From positions 1 through 64,000 of the forward strand of contig JASANZ010002268.1 of NCBI GenBank assembly GCA_030849805.1: a DNA stretch of 64,000 nucleotides, given 5' to 3'. Made by a program: the position numbers and the translations under genes. The notes beneath the pieces were generated by a model. It was not told the DNA's origin, made no database searches, and saw only the letters and a list, made by a program, of their open reading frames with translations. Positions 28,401-39,420 of the stretch are shown here, piece by piece. The stretch comes from Sergeia podlipaevii. Its lineage: Eukaryota > Euglenozoa > Kinetoplastea > Trypanosomatida > Trypanosomatidae. The first letter of the stretch is position 1, and each line of letters starts with the position of its first letter.

Positions 28401-28914
28401 TGTGCCTAGATTCTTATGTATTTTTAATGAGGAAACAAACAAAAAAATGAAGCTATATATGAGCACCTGCAAACTACAACAAAAATACCCTGAAACAATG
28501 TATGCAGTTATTAAAAGGATGAAAAGGCAAGATTAACGTAGAAATTCTTTCAAACTCAAACACAAGGTGGCAGAAGTTCGCAGTGCCGCGCATGTTAATG
28601 ATTAATTTAAGTTCTTTGCCGCCTTTACAGCGCAACCTAAAAAAAAAAACGAGAGGAAAGAAAAAGAGAGGGCGGTACCGCTCTATCGCATTTTAACAAA
28701 TGCTTTCTTTTTGCTTATGCACATCATAATACCCAGCACAATATACATACATTTACGCACTCCCCTCAAACAAACTGCAAAACAAAAAAAAAAGTGAGAG
28801 AGACGGTATGAACTAAATGTAACCAAAAAAAAATTGTACATCGAATGGATACCTTCACCTGCCTAGCATGCAAGAAGAAGACAAAGATAAAGAAAAGAAA
28901 GACGCGCTCAGTGC
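28401..28914. other. Intergenic region between CFAP46 and the hydrolase-like gene
   Basis: A/T-rich with A-runs at about 28639-28649 and 28785-28793. I see nothing beyond UTR and splice sequence. Confidence 0.55.
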
Positions 28915-31900
28915 CTACTTCACTTTCGCAGCAGAAGAACTGGAGGCGCCATACACTAGCACAAGCTCCTTCCTTCCTTCCTTGCCTTTCCCATTGGCAG
29001 TCACACTGACGTCCGAGAGCCCTCGCCCGCTAATCAGAGAAGGCAACACTCGCTTGCAGAAGGCATCGTTGGCAAATGGCGCTGCAGGAAGACAAGTAAC
29101 GGCAACAGAGCGTGCGCCGCGCGCAAGGAAGAGCAGTGGCGTCAACCAACGCCACTCCAACGCGGACTCCGAGGACACAGTGAGGCTGTTCTTCTGTTCT
29201 CTTCGCGCAGCCGCCTCGGTGACGCCGTCCATAGCAATCACAACAGCCTGCAAGTGATCCAGCGTGGCACTCGTGAGAGCGCGAGGCGGCAGTACACTGC
29301 TTAAGCGACCGCAACCAGTGAAGAGAGCAGTACTGTGCGTTGGCGCCTCCAGTTCAAATAAAAGATACTCAGTTGAAAAGGGGATCGTGCCGTTGAGAGC
29401 GGTAAGGAAGTGCGTCTGCCCACCCTTAGACTTGCCTTCAGAGCTTGTGAGAGTCTCGACGGAGGCAGCGTGCTCACCAAACGGATCCACCACACACAAC
29501 GTCGCCGCAGCTGTCTTGCCGGTAACACCGCGGGTGCCACTGCCGCGGTGCAGAAGACTAGGGACAGAGATCTCCCGCTGAACTCCACATCGCCCAGAAA
29601 AGAAGTCAGTGAACTCTAGAGGCAGACTCTGAAGAGCAGGGTCCAAGCACAACACCAAGGGCGTCTTGGTGCATAACCACTCCAGTGCATCGGATAGTTC
29701 ACCCACGCACGGTGTAAGCAGGTCCGCCTCCATACGAGAAAGAAGGGGCGAAAGTTCCTCCATGGCAGTCCTCGACGCATCTCTAACCGCCACTGTCACA
29801 GCTGTAGCCGACAGCTGGCTTCGAGAGGTGGGCTGCAAGCTCGTAATGCCAATGCCAGTTTGCTGAGCGAGTTGCGACTGCGCTTTGATCGCTGCAAACG
29901 CCTCTGTGTCTTTCACAAGCTGCTCTAGTGCCTTAAGATTGACTGCGTAGCGACGTGCATCCACATTTCCATCAGGATGACGGAGCGCGACGTGCAGGTA
30001 GCCGCCAGTATGCATTACGAGAGATAGACACGGCGACTCTTGTACGCACAGCGCATCCGCTAAGCGTGGCCACTCACCAGCCACTTCAAACCGCTCTAGC
30101 ATCGGTGAGACAGTGAGGAGCTCCACGCGCAGGTCAGCATAAACACATGAGTAAAGCAGCTCTGGTGCGCGATCATGCAGCAGTTGGACTCGCCGCCACA
30201 CTTGTCCCTCTGGGGTATCCTCCATGGTTGCAAAGCAGGTGGCAGTCAGCACCGCAAAGGTTTTGGCAGCCAACGCAAACTCGACACAGCTGCCTGCTGC
30301 GTGCGGTCTCTCCCACAGCACGCACATGTGACTGAGCAAGATATAGCATTCATACGCACGAGTATAGTGAAAGCGGCGCTGTGCATCCTGCGCGACTGCG
30401 TGAAGTGCGTCCAGCAGCCATGCCTCACGTTCCGTTAGTGTCCTTGCGTCAATATCTGTCGCCTCCAGGGAATTTCCAAGTCCAGCGGCACCACCTTGTG
30501 CCGCTGTTGTGGTTGCGCGAGTGCGCAAACGATCCCCGTGCACGCTCTTACGCCCTACACCAGATCGTTCCACCGCAGCCAGCGGTGCCTCTGCCCAGCG
30601 CTCGTCTAAAACAGCGGCGATAGCCTCCGTTGCTGTGTCTACCGGCAGTCGGCCCGCAGAACCCGCAGCGGCACTTTCTAGTGCCCATTGGACCTCTCCC
30701 AGCGCTACAGCGTAAAGCGACTCCGCAGCCGCGATGTTTGTAATACCAGCTGTGAGCCCATGACTGTGGCTGCCTCCTGCAGCATCGAGGGCCGATCGCA
30801 GGCATGAAAGTACCTGGAAGCGATTAATACCCTGCACTGCCGCCACGGAGATCCCAAAGTGCTCTAGCGCGTTGCGGGTTTCTTCCGGTAGCTCCGCGAC
30901 TGGTCGTCTCCACTCCACTGCCATATTCACAGACGCGCTCTCGGGTTCCTCATCGCCTCCACAGTTGTCTGTCCCCGCCGGATCGCGCATGAAGCGCAGC
31001 ACGTGCTTCTCCAGCTCTTTCGGCCCAGGTCCACTGGGAATGTTAAGCTCGTGCATGTCCAGTGCACGATACATGCGCCTTGCCTGCTCGACAAGCTTTA
31101 GTCGCGCCATCATGTTCTGTCCCTTGAGTGTAAGCAACGAGCTCAACGCCTGATAACAGCTCGGCCGCGCGTGCACACCCGTAGTTGCAGTGCACACTGC
31201 CGCAAAACACCGCACCTCCGCTTCCACTTCCGCGACGAGACCGTCAAGCAGCTTACATTCAGCATGTAGATCCGATAGAGTTGCAGAGAGCTCCTCTACA
31301 CTGGCAGCGGGTTGCAAGGCCGCCTGCTGGAGTATGCACAGCGAGGACGCCAGAGTGAAGCGCTTGCTACGCACGTGCAGTGCCAGTGCTCGAGAGTTCC
31401 AGCGTGGCGAAGCAGACATGCGCGACAGAACTGCGTCCAGAAGGCCAGAAAGCAGGCCATAAGTGTTGCCCTCTTCATCCTTCTTGTTTCTGTGAGAGTC
31501 CAGTGTTTCTAGAGCGGGACTCAGTGTACTCACAACCGATCTATCAAAGAAGTCAGCAAGTCTTGTCTGCATCACTGTTAGCGCATCCTCCGCGGCACTG
31601 GAAGCCGTCATGCGCGCAGAGGAAGAAAAAGAAAGAGCAGGAGTAAGAGCAAAATACGCAACTCCATCCTCGCATACAGACCGTATCTCTGTCAACCGCG
31701 CTGCTGCATCAGCCACAGATATCGTAGGTGCCCCTTCTCGCGTACTGTCCATCACGAGTTGCACAAGCACGCGTAGCAGCACCGTCTTCCATCGGATCCA
31801 CATGCCAGGAGACACACGCCTCATCAGTGTACTTGCATCGCTGCCAGCGACACTTGGGTCCTCGCCGTCCCCAGTTAACGAAGCCGCAGCTCTGTGCATC

Positions 31901-34900
31901 CAGTCAAGTGCGCGTTGCGCCTGATCATGCACTAGCAACAGGCCAGCTTTGTGGAGATGACACGCCGCGACCGCATCCCAGTCACCAATGCGCATCGCTG
32001 TGGGTAGCACCATGTCAGCAATGCCAGCTGCTGCCTGAACCCCACCCGCCTCCTCAAGTGCACGAGCCTCACGCAGAAGGACGTCATGAAGCCCCCCCAT
32101 GTACGTACTAAAGATAAACTTCACGCGCTGAGTGCCTTCGGCACCTGCCTGGCCTCCCCCATGAGGGCTACGAACGTGTTCCAGGGCAGCTTTAAGCGCT
32201 GCGCACTGCGTGGGTGAAGCAGGTAACACGGTGTAGGCGCGAGTGACGGCAACACCAGCACCGCACTTGGCAGCCGCCCTTTGCATGAATAGGAAAGCGG
32301 CTCGCTGCATCGCCAACACGCGACAGTCAACCTCCGCATCGTCACCCGCGGCACCACCGTAGCGCCAGCACGCCGCCACATGTGCCCAAGCGAGCACAGG
32401 AAGCACATAGTGCTCCAATCCTTCCTCAAATAGAAACTCGGCAAGATGAAAATAGATGCCTTGAATGGCCTCAGAGTTGTGCCGGGAATCAGCAGCAGTG
32501 GCGACAGCACGAAGGGCAGCTCCGTGAGTCGGCGAAGCAAAGAAGCCGAACCACCCAGCTAGCTCCGTGGGCGGCTCCAACGGGCGAGCACCATCTTGTT
32601 GTGAGATGTGAGCAGCTGCCAGTCGCCACAAGCAGTCAATGTAATGCACCAGCAGCAGAGAGCAGTCCCGCTGTGTAATGGGCACCTCCTTCTCTTGCTT
32701 TCGCGGAGAGCCAGCCACCTCCGCATTCGTATCGGCGTGACAGTCCATGGCTGCCACACAGAACAGCAGATATGTCACTCGCACCGCCAGCATGAGCTCC
32801 GAAAACGTCGTCGCCGAAGAGCCCTTGATGAGAGCCGCGGCAGACTTGGGATCCGCAAACTCGCTGGGTTGACGTGTCAGCAGCAGCGTGCGACCTGTGA
32901 GGGTGCCAACGAGGCGAGAAGGAAACAGTAGGGCCCGACGGTCTGCTAGCTGCTGGCGTCCTAGAGTGTTGAGAGTGGCGGCAGCGGCAGCATTGGGGTG
33001 CCGCCCGCTTGCATCACCGGTGCCTTCAACAAGATCAAGCGCGGAAAGCAAAAGGACGCGTGCATCCGTGCAGCTAACCGCTCCACGCTCACAGAGGTGT
33101 TGGACCATTCCAAGTAGCACGGCAGCACGGAGACCAGGCTGACTCTTGACCGCCACAAGTGCTTGCTTCCACGCTGCTGAGGACTTCTCAGGGTCACCTG
33201 TGTAACGCGCCAGCGTCATCCACGCAAGCGCCACAGCGTCGGCGTCGTCACACGACATGGTACGCAGCAGAGCTTCAGTAGGGAGGTTGAGTGCACAGCG
33301 GAACTGCATCTCCAGCACCTTGAAGTCTCTGTGGAATCTCGCAGGAAGCACCGCCATGAGGTCAGTTAGCGCCTGCATGCCATCCTGAGCTGCTCCCTCG
33401 TCTGCACAGCAGCGCAGCAGTAGTTGACCAAGCGCACTCAGAGTTTCCACAACAGAAGTGTCTGCACTGGGCGACTTTAGTCCAGTCGCAGGCTTTCCCG
33501 GCGTAACAGAGTCCTGCAAATGTGAGACCACGTGCTGGGACAACAGCATCTTGAGACTCGGCGAAAGCAGTTGCGGCGCTACGCCACTAGCCCACAGTAC
33601 GGAGGCTACCGTAAGGTGCAAAGTCATTGCACGCACAAGAAGAGGGTGCTGCGCGTCCTGAGGAGCGTGGGTAGCGGCGATGGCACAGTTCGTGCAGAGG
33701 ATTAGCGTGCGAAGGCCCAGCCGTGTACCGCTCTCCCCAGCGAGACCACGTCCACGCCTGTGATACAAGTACGCCTGGCAGAGCAACGTGCGACTATACC
33801 ACAGCCAGTCCAGCTGCGTGGGATGCGCTACAGCAGGCGTGTCCTGTCCCGACGCGGTGCGATCGTCAGCACCTCCTGCCATGATGCCACCCGGCGACGC
33901 TACCGTCCCCGATCCACCACCAGTGCTCCAGAAACGCTGCGCACTGCTACCAGCCGTCAGAGGGCTAGCGCCGCGACTAGAACTAGCTGCACTTCCTGTA
34001 GCAACAGCAGTACCATATGTACCACTGTTTGGCGAAGCGGCCAAGCTCCCTGAAGTAGAAAAGCTGCCGAACCCTGCGGAAACACCTCCACGGAGAAGAA
34101 GATTAGAGGTGGAACCGGTGATATTGCATTCCCACCCTAGTCGCCCCGCTGTATACAGCTCATCTGCCAGCTCGCAGGCAGCCAGGGCCACACGGTCTTC
34201 ACCCAACTCCTCCGCAGCTGCGGCGACAAGTCCACAGAGTTGGACGGCGGGGTCTGTACGTAGCAGCTCAACAGCCTCCTTTCGCAGAGTCTGCCGCTTC
34301 TCCTCGCGAGACATGATAGGGCCCGCCATGCGACCAAGCAACACGAGTAACTGCATCTGGGCATGATGCGGCTGGTGTGCCGGACCAGTCTCCATCTTCA
34401 CTCCCACGAGTCGGCATATCGCTGGATACAGCAACAGTACCTGCATCTTGGCGGCGGGTGAGAAAACACGTGAGATGACCTCCGTGCACACCTCGTGAGC
34501 CTGGCGCAATAACGCGTTCCCGTTCTCCCCCTTAGGGTAGAGGCATACTTTGGAAACAAACTCGCTGTACTCCTTCGTACCAAGCTCGTCGTTCACCTCC
34601 CCCTTTTGTTTTATATACTGTTGCATGAGTGCGAGGATGTACAGTAGAGCAATGTCCACGGTCAAGCGCGCCTCGCGGTCAAAATCCAGACGAAGGCGAG
34701 AAAAGTACCCATAGAAAGCAGAGAGCTCCGTGATGTATTCAGCAAAGCACGCGCGCGCAAAACATGGTCCACGCCAGTCTAGAAACATCTGGCACGCGTT
34801 GATGGTAATATATGGGTTGGGGTATCCAAGGGCGTCCAGCTTCTCCGCCAGCTCACCGCACTGCAGCAACGCGCGAGTAATGCGCGCAGCGCCGTCCGCC

Positions 34901-37218
34901 TCTGCGGGCACGCCACCACTAGCGCCTGCCTCGTCGGTGCTCGGTCCTCTCTTCGCCTTCTGAGCTGCAATACTAGCCTCACCACCGACTTGATCTACGT
35001 CGTTGGTAGCTAGAAGAGCGGCAGCCATGGAGAGCTGCGCATCCGCCTGTATGCGGAGCAAATCCGTGTGCTTGTCATCGAAAGGTACCACCATATCGCA
35101 CAGCGCCTCCGCAAGGCTAGTGGCTATAGGCAGTAGCGACGGAGCCATGCTTTGCTGGCACTGTTTCAACAGGTCAAAGTACAGCACCACTAGAGATTGA
35201 CGCGGGGGTACTGGCGCCTCCAAGGTCGGGGAAATGCAACGGGACTTGCGTCTCTCGGCTTGCCCACCACCACCGGCCGGGTGTGAAGACACGTGACGCT
35301 TGGCACCACTACCGCCGTCCACCACTGCCGCTGCTGTTGAATCGTGGCGTCCCTGCGCTTCTGCAGCCACTCCTTCGCCGCTGGTAGCAGTAGTGCCACT
35401 AAACGCGGCGCCAGAGGGACCTCCAGAAGATGGGGCAGCGCCTGAGAGAGACGGCAGTTTGTTGAACGCGGCCTTCAGCAGCAGCACACGACGCGAAGGG
35501 TTTGTGCAGGACCGCGCTTGCTCCACGCTTGCCAGCGCGTGATCTTCGGAAGAGGGCGGTGCAGCCGACTCCTCCGCGGATGCTGATGGGCGTCTGTAAA
35601 TCTCGGTGCGATGCAGCAACCACAATAGCGGAAAGTCCATTGGGAAGTATATATTACCGTCGCTGTACGTTGCCGTGTAGCCGCGCGTCAAGGCCTTATG
35701 AACACGGGCGGACACTGTGGAGAGGTTATCGTCTTTGAACTCTGCGAGACTTGATTCGAACTCGGCACGAACTTGAAACCTAATGTGTGAGGCAGAAGAT
35801 GCACTTCCCGTTTCCAGTTCCCGTGTAATGCGGCTCAGCGTGTGTTTCAGCTTTGCATGCGTGCTCTCTTGCATGAGGGGAAGGCCAAAATTCCACAATA
35901 GGACGCAGCCCACGTGCAGCGCGTACTGCCGTTCTGAGACGTCTTCTATCATGCGTGCGCTATCCATCGCACTCTCCACCTCGCGTATGCTACTAAGCAG
36001 TTGCTTCGTCACCGCTGTGGTTAGTGAGGAGGCATCCGCTACGCCAAGAAAGTCAAAAAGGTGGGCCTTATGGGCTTCTGTGACCGTTTTGGCATACATT
36101 GCAAAAGTCTTGCTCCGTAGATTGGTAGACGCGAGTAGTCGTGTAGTGGTGGCAGGGCAGCGCTCCTCTTCATCGCACAAGGCTAGAGAGAGGCACACAT
36201 CGCTCAGCACCTCCTCCATCACCTCAGGGTCTGTGATGGTATTGTCCATCCCTGCGGTCTTTGCAGCTCCTCCTTTCGTGCGTGTACGGCTGCCAGAGAC
36301 CCCTTCCCGCTCCGAGTTCCCTGAGCCGGTCAGCAAGCGGTCATGCACAGCGACAAGCTCGGCTGTCGCGGAGAGAGTGGGACCACTAGTAGAGCCAGAC
36401 ATAAAGAGTTGAGTGGTGATGATGGCCTGTACAACTGCTGGACGGACCGACTGAGTTTCAGGCTTGCCAGCTTTACCTCCGACGGCAGCAGCCGCATCTC
36501 GCTCTGCCACCACCAGCGCAGCAATGCGTAGCAGCTGGACCTGCAACCGATCGTTTCCCAGCCTTTGTGCAATCTCGGTGCACTTTGTCAACTGTGCCAG
36601 AGCCTCCTGGAGACGGCCAGCACTGCGAAGGCACACCGCCTGCCGCGTCGCCCATTCAATGTGCGTGTACGCACCGCCAATCATAAGACGCTCATGTAGC
36701 GTAGTCGCAAACGTGATCATATCTGTGACACTAGAGTAGTACCCAGAGCAGTACAGGGGATATATAATATTCCACAGCACACGCACACCCTCGACCACGG
36801 TCCAGGCTTCCTTGGGCCACTCTTCCACCGCCAGCACGAGGCCTTTAAGCACAAGCGCCGCGCATGTCTGCCGCCCTTCTACCATCTCATCGCCTCGCAG
36901 GTTGCTGGGGAGAGCATGACATTGCACCGCTCCTTCACAGTACAACGCGCGCGCATGTAACGCCTGAGATGTGGTTGGCTGTCCGCTGAATGCATTGACG
37001 GTTTCCTCCGCTATAGACCATGCGCTTTGTGATATTGCCTCTTCACAGCATAAGATAAACAGCTCCGTCGGCACGGCGGTCGCACGCAACTCTACAGAAG
37101 CAGCTGCCTTGGCAGTCTTTAGGGCATTATAGGCAGAGTGCAGTGTTGTTTCATCACCTCGCTGTCTCGAGGCAAGCAGCATGCGCTTCACCTCAGACAC
37201 CAACGATGCATTGCTCAT
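28915..37218 (-). CDS. CFAP46: Cilia- and flagella-associated protein 46 (central-pair C1d component)
   Basis: 2767 aa, matching the size of CFAP46 in other ciliates and animals (about 2700). It is helical-repeat (TPR-like) throughout. The N-terminus aligns with human CFAP46 in pattern: LHSAYNALKTAK (human LKKAYELIKSAN), ELFILCCEEAI (LFVLCAEQAL), and a WNIIYPLY block in the third helical pair. Two Ser/Gly/Ala-rich linkers interrupt the repeats (about residues 590-660 and 1055-1125). The last 350 residues turn beta/alpha with strands such as LVLCLDPALQSLPLEF, resembling a CHAT-like end seen in this family. In Chlamydomonas, FAP46 sits in the C1d projection and affects beating. The role here is inferred from family. 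A short splice tract lies at 37301-37272 with AG at 37268-37269. Confidence 0.85.
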   Translation of the reverse strand: MSNASLVSEVKRMLLASRQRGDETTLHSAYNALKTAKAAASVELRATAVPTELFILCCEEAISQSAWSIAEETVNAFSGQPTTSQALHARALYCEGAVQCHALPSNLRGDEMVEGRQTCAALVLKGLVLAVEEWPKEAWTVVEGVRVLWNIIYPLYCSGYYSSVTDMITFATTLHERLMIGGAYTHIEWATRQAVCLRSAGRLQEALAQLTKCTEIAQRLGNDRLQVQLLRIAALVVAERDAAAAVGGKAGKPETQSVRPAVVQAIITTQLFMSGSTSGPTLSATAELVAVHDRLLTGSGNSEREGVSGSRTRTKGGAAKTAGMDNTITDPEVMEEVLSDVCLSLALCDEEERCPATTTRLLASTNLRSKTFAMYAKTVTEAHKAHLFDFLGVADASSLTTAVTKQLLSSIREVESAMDSARMIEDVSERQYALHVGCVLLWNFGLPLMQESTHAKLKHTLSRITRELETGSASSASHIRFQVRAEFESSLAEFKDDNLSTVSARVHKALTRGYTATYSDGNIYFPMDFPLLWLLHRTEIYRRPSASAEESAAPPSSEDHALASVEQARSCTNPSRRVLLLKAAFNKLPSLSGAAPSSGGPSGAAFSGTTATSGEGVAAEAQGRHDSTAAAVVDGGSGAKRHVSSHPAGGGGQAERRKSRCISPTLEAPVPPRQSLVVLYFDLLKQCQQSMAPSLLPIATSLAEALCDMVVPFDDKHTDLLRIQADAQLSMAAALLATNDVDQVGGEASIAAQKAKRGPSTDEAGASGGVPAEADGAARITRALLQCGELAEKLDALGYPNPYITINACQMFLDWRGPCFARACFAEYITELSAFYGYFSRLRLDFDREARLTVDIALLYILALMQQYIKQKGEVNDELGTKEYSEFVSKVCLYPKGENGNALLRQAHEVCTEVISRVFSPAAKMQVLLLYPAICRLVGVKMETGPAHQPHHAQMQLLVLLGRMAGPIMSREEKRQTLRKEAVELLRTDPAVQLCGLVAAAAEELGEDRVALAACELADELYTAGRLGWECNITGSTSNLLLRGGVSAGFGSFSTSGSLAASPNSGTYGTAVATGSAASSSRGASPLTAGSSAQRFWSTGGGSGTVASPGGIMAGGADDRTASGQDTPAVAHPTQLDWLWYSRTLLCQAYLYHRRGRGLAGESGTRLGLRTLILCTNCAIAATHAPQDAQHPLLVRAMTLHLTVASVLWASGVAPQLLSPSLKMLLSQHVVSHLQDSVTPGKPATGLKSPSADTSVVETLSALGQLLLRCCADEGAAQDGMQALTDLMAVLPARFHRDFKVLEMQFRCALNLPTEALLRTMSCDDADAVALAWMTLARYTGDPEKSSAAWKQALVAVKSQPGLRAAVLLGMVQHLCERGAVSCTDARVLLLSALDLVEGTGDASGRHPNAAAAATLNTLGRQQLADRRALLFPSRLVGTLTGRTLLLTRQPSEFADPKSAAALIKGSSATTFSELMLAVRVTYLLFCVAAMDCHADTNAEVAGSPRKQEKEVPITQRDCSLLLVHYIDCLWRLAAAHISQQDGARPLEPPTELAGWFGFFASPTHGAALRAVATAADSRHNSEAIQGIYFHLAEFLFEEGLEHYVLPVLAWAHVAACWRYGGAAGDDAEVDCRVLAMQRAAFLFMQRAAAKCGAGVAVTRAYTVLPASPTQCAALKAALEHVRSPHGGGQAGAEGTQRVKFIFSTYMGGLHDVLLREARALEEAGGVQAAAGIADMVLPTAMRIGDWDAVAACHLHKAGLLLVHDQAQRALDWMHRAAASLTGDGEDPSVAGSDASTLMRRVSPGMWIRWKTVLLRVLVQLVMDSTREGAPTISVADAAARLTEIRSVCEDGVAYFALTPALSFSSSARMTASSAAEDALTVMQTRLADFFDRSVVSTLSPALETLDSHRNKKDEEGNTYGLLSGLLDAVLSRMSASPRWNSRALALHVRSKRFTLASSLCILQQAALQPAASVEELSATLSDLHAECKLLDGLVAEVEAEVRCFAAVCTATTGVHARPSCYQALSSLLTLKGQNMMARLKLVEQARRMYRALDMHELNIPSGPGPKELEKHVLRFMRDPAGTDNCGGDEEPESASVNMAVEWRRPVAELPEETRNALEHFGISVAAVQGINRFQVLSCLRSALDAAGGSHSHGLTAGITNIAAAESLYAVALGEVQWALESAAAGSAGRLPVDTATEAIAAVLDERWAEAPLAAVERSGVGRKSVHGDRLRTRATTTAAQGGAAGLGNSLEATDIDARTLTEREAWLLDALHAVAQDAQRRFHYTRAYECYILLSHMCVLWERPHAAGSCVEFALAAKTFAVLTATCFATMEDTPEGQVWRRVQLLHDRAPELLYSCVYADLRVELLTVSPMLERFEVAGEWPRLADALCVQESPCLSLVMHTGGYLHVALRHPDGNVDARRYAVNLKALEQLVKDTEAFAAIKAQSQLAQQTGIGITSLQPTSRSQLSATAVTVAVRDASRTAMEELSPLLSRMEADLLTPCVGELSDALEWLCTKTPLVLCLDPALQSLPLEFTDFFSGRCGVQREISVPSLLHRGSGTRGVTGKTAAATLCVVDPFGEHAASVETLTSSEGKSKGGQTHFLTALNGTIPFSTEYLLFELEAPTHSTALFTGCGRLSSVLPPRALTSATLDHLQAVVIAMDGVTEAAARREQKNSLTVSSESALEWRWLTPLLFLARGARSVAVTCLPAAPFANDAFCKRVLPSLISGRGLSDVSVTANGKGKEGRKELVLVYGASSSSAAKVK

Positions 37219-37266
37219 CTTCCCCTCGCGTTCAATCCTACCCTATTTTTGTTCCTTCGTTCTTCC

Positions 37267-37302
37267 CCTCCAAAAATCAAGGGCAAAGACAAAAAAAAAA
37301 AG
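37267..37302 (-). promoter_or_regulatory. Predicted spliced-leader acceptor for CFAP46
   Basis: A T-run followed by a mixed pyrimidine tract (37301-37272 in minus sense) leads to the first AG at 37269-37268. Predicted 5' UTR about 49 nt. Confidence 0.55.
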
Positions 37303-37837
37303 TGGACTTGCTAGTCTAAATAGTTAAACAATACGTCTATAAATAAGAGTCTTTGCAGTACCCCTTGTATCTTTGCTGAACAAGACACAGCAGCAATGTC
37401 TGTCTGTCTGTGTGTGTGTGTGTGTGTGTATCCACACGCTAGAACAATAAGCTCACTATATACACAACGATCCCCCTACAACGTGACAGAGAAGGTGGTA
37501 GATTCCTGCATAGAAAATGTTTCAAAAGGAACGCAATACAAGAAAACATGAGAGAGAGAGAGAAATAAATAAATCAATAAATAATGCAAAATAAGACGTC
37601 AGTAGCGCATTCAAATAACTTTTCACAATACTAAAATATACGCTCTCCGTACGATTTGCGTTTTCACAACTTTACTATAAACAAATGTGGCTCCAGAAAA
37701 AAAAAAAAATTGGAAGGTAACTAAATGAAACACCTGCGATATACGCCAATTAGATTGAACCACAGAAACTTGGCCTATCCTCCTTCTGTCTCTTTGACAA
37801 CATGCGCACAAAACTACACAACAACTGCAAAAGTAAC

Positions 37838-37867
37838 GTGTGTGTGTGTGGGGGGGGGGGAGGGGGG
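37838..37867 (+). repeat. GT repeat followed by G11-A-G6
   Basis: Alternating GT from about 37838 runs into 11 consecutive G (37850-37860), one A, then six G. The plus strand could form a G-quadruplex. The transcript carries the C-rich complement. Confidence 0.8.
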
Positions 37868-37993
37868 CTATCCGGCTCACATCTCCTAGTCAAGAGAATG
37901 CTTTCTCATCTCTCTCTATCTCTCTCTGCGTGTGTGTGTGTATGTGTGTGTGTGTGTAAAGAAAAGATGAAGGCTTGAACACCACAACCTGGG

Positions 37994-38920
37994 CTACTCG
38001 CCCAACATTTTTGCTACACAGGCGTAACGAGACGCGTTCATATAGGACTGGGCGTAGGTCATAAATACATCCGAGGCAATGGATGGCACAACAGCGCGAC
38101 GGAACGCCATGTAGGAGCCCTCAAAAAATGTGTGCGTGGCGTCGTGTGTTGCCTCCACCTCCCTGTGTACCTCCTCTGCTAAAGCGAGAGCCTTGTGAAA
38201 CTCGCCTTTTTCAACGTGCTCGGTAAAGTTAATTGCATGCCGCCGCGCATACGCCTGGTTCGTGTCAAGCGTGGTGGGACTGAACGAGGTGCGAAACTTG
38301 AACAAGTCTAACCAGCGCCGCGCCGGCTCCTGCTGGGGCACTTTGCCCGTCTCCTCAATCGCGCGTGCAAGGTCAAATGCAGTGGCTCGTATGGTGGCCA
38401 AGTTCGGCACGCCAGTGGTTGCGAACGCCTCCAGCGGAGACGCCATCGTGTCTGCATCAGGATTGTCCGCATCGGCAAGAGTCGTTTCCAGCTCGCTCGA
38501 GAAGGCAGTACCAGTGACGATGCGATTGCGCAACGCTTCAAAATTGATAGAAACCGATATTAACTTTTTGCTCATGTAACCAAACTCACCTAGCTCACGC
38601 TGAGCCATCTGCTCCACCATCTGTTCCTGTCCAGTCGCAATATTGCTAACTTCTTGATAATAATGCTGAGAGAGGGCAATGTCGTCAAACTCTTTGAGCA
38701 GAGGCCTTGCCTTCTTGGCGTAGGCGTCACGCTTTGCTTTGAGTCCAGCGTCTAGCTTGTCCATGGCCTTCTCATACTCGCGCTCAGCCTCACTGTGTCT
38801 CACACGCCCTCTCGCTAGCTGTGCGCGCACCTCTTCATTGCGAGCCCTTTCGAATGACAGTGCATCATCCGCATCTGAAAAAAAAAGCACAGATCCCAAG
38901 CGCTGTCTCAGGGAAGTCAT
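37994..38920 (-). CDS. Coiled-coil protein, possibly MICOS/mitofilin-like
   Basis: 308 aa. No obvious targeting peptide. Residues about 18-80 are a charged coiled coil (RARNEEVRAQLARG...YEKAMDKLDAGLKAKRD). The C-terminal half is helical, ending in a segment (ARRHAINFTEHVEKGEFHKA, then a helix with FRRAVVPSIASD) whose layout loosely resembles the C-terminal mitofilin domain of Mic60: paired helices with a 'gDl.kAl' turn. Trypanosomatid MICOS contains divergent subunits suspected to share this domain, so this is a candidate, not an assignment. It could equally be a cytosolic trafficking coiled-coil protein. The ATG at 38918-38920 is the first in frame. Confidence 0.7.
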   Translation of the reverse strand: MTSLRQRLGSVLFFSDADDALSFERARNEEVRAQLARGRVRHSEAEREYEKAMDKLDAGLKAKRDAYAKKARPLLKEFDDIALSQHYYQEVSNIATGQEQMVEQMAQRELGEFGYMSKKLISVSINFEALRNRIVTGTAFSSELETTLADADNPDADTMASPLEAFATTGVPNLATIRATAFDLARAIEETGKVPQQEPARRWLDLFKFRTSFSPTTLDTNQAYARRHAINFTEHVEKGEFHKALALAEEVHREVEATHDATHTFFEGSYMAFRRAVVPSIASDVFMTYAQSYMNASRYACVAKMLGE

Positions 38921-39420
38921 GTTTAAAATGAATAGATAAAAATATAAGACTGTCTACGTACTAAAGCAAACGGAAAAAAAAAAATAGAGACGCAAACAAA
39001 CAAGCAAACGAAAAAAGAGTATATGTCCCTCAAACGAAGAAACTATCAAAGCAAACAGTAAAAGACAACAACAACATAACTATGATGAGCGCAGACAGCA
39101 TTAAAGGAAAAAAAAAAACAGAAAATATTGAGATAAATATTTTCTCTCCTTCATATACAGTGAGATGAAGCGAACAAAATAGGCTCAGAGAAAGCCGCAA
39201 AGTGAAGCAATAAGACGCCCATACTCGCAATATCCCTCTCCCTCCAGCCTACATTCACTGGCACTTTGCTAAACAGACAACAGCAAGTTATCTACGTAAT
39301 CTTCTTTTTTTTTTTCGGTCATTCCCTCTGTTCTTTTCCTCTCCTTCTTCTTGTTGTTGATGTTGCTGCTGTTGTTGAGTGTGTAAAGGATAGAGAGCGG
39401 CCAGTCGAATAAGTGTGCAG
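38921..39420. other. Intergenic region between GRIP golgin and coiled-coil gene
   Basis: Upstream (in transcript sense) of the 308-aa coiled-coil gene. It holds T/CTT/GTT-rich repeats (39304-39318, 39345-39376) and A-runs. No gene seen. Confidence 0.55.

Larger units (their letters stand above)
37219..37993. other. Intergenic region rich in microsatellites
   Basis: Contains GT repeats (about 37397-37430 and 37926-37958), a GA run (37551-37562), a GT run leading into G11-A-G6 (37838-37867) and a CT run (37907-37927). No gene. The CFAP46 splice tract is at 37301-37272. Confidence 0.65.
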
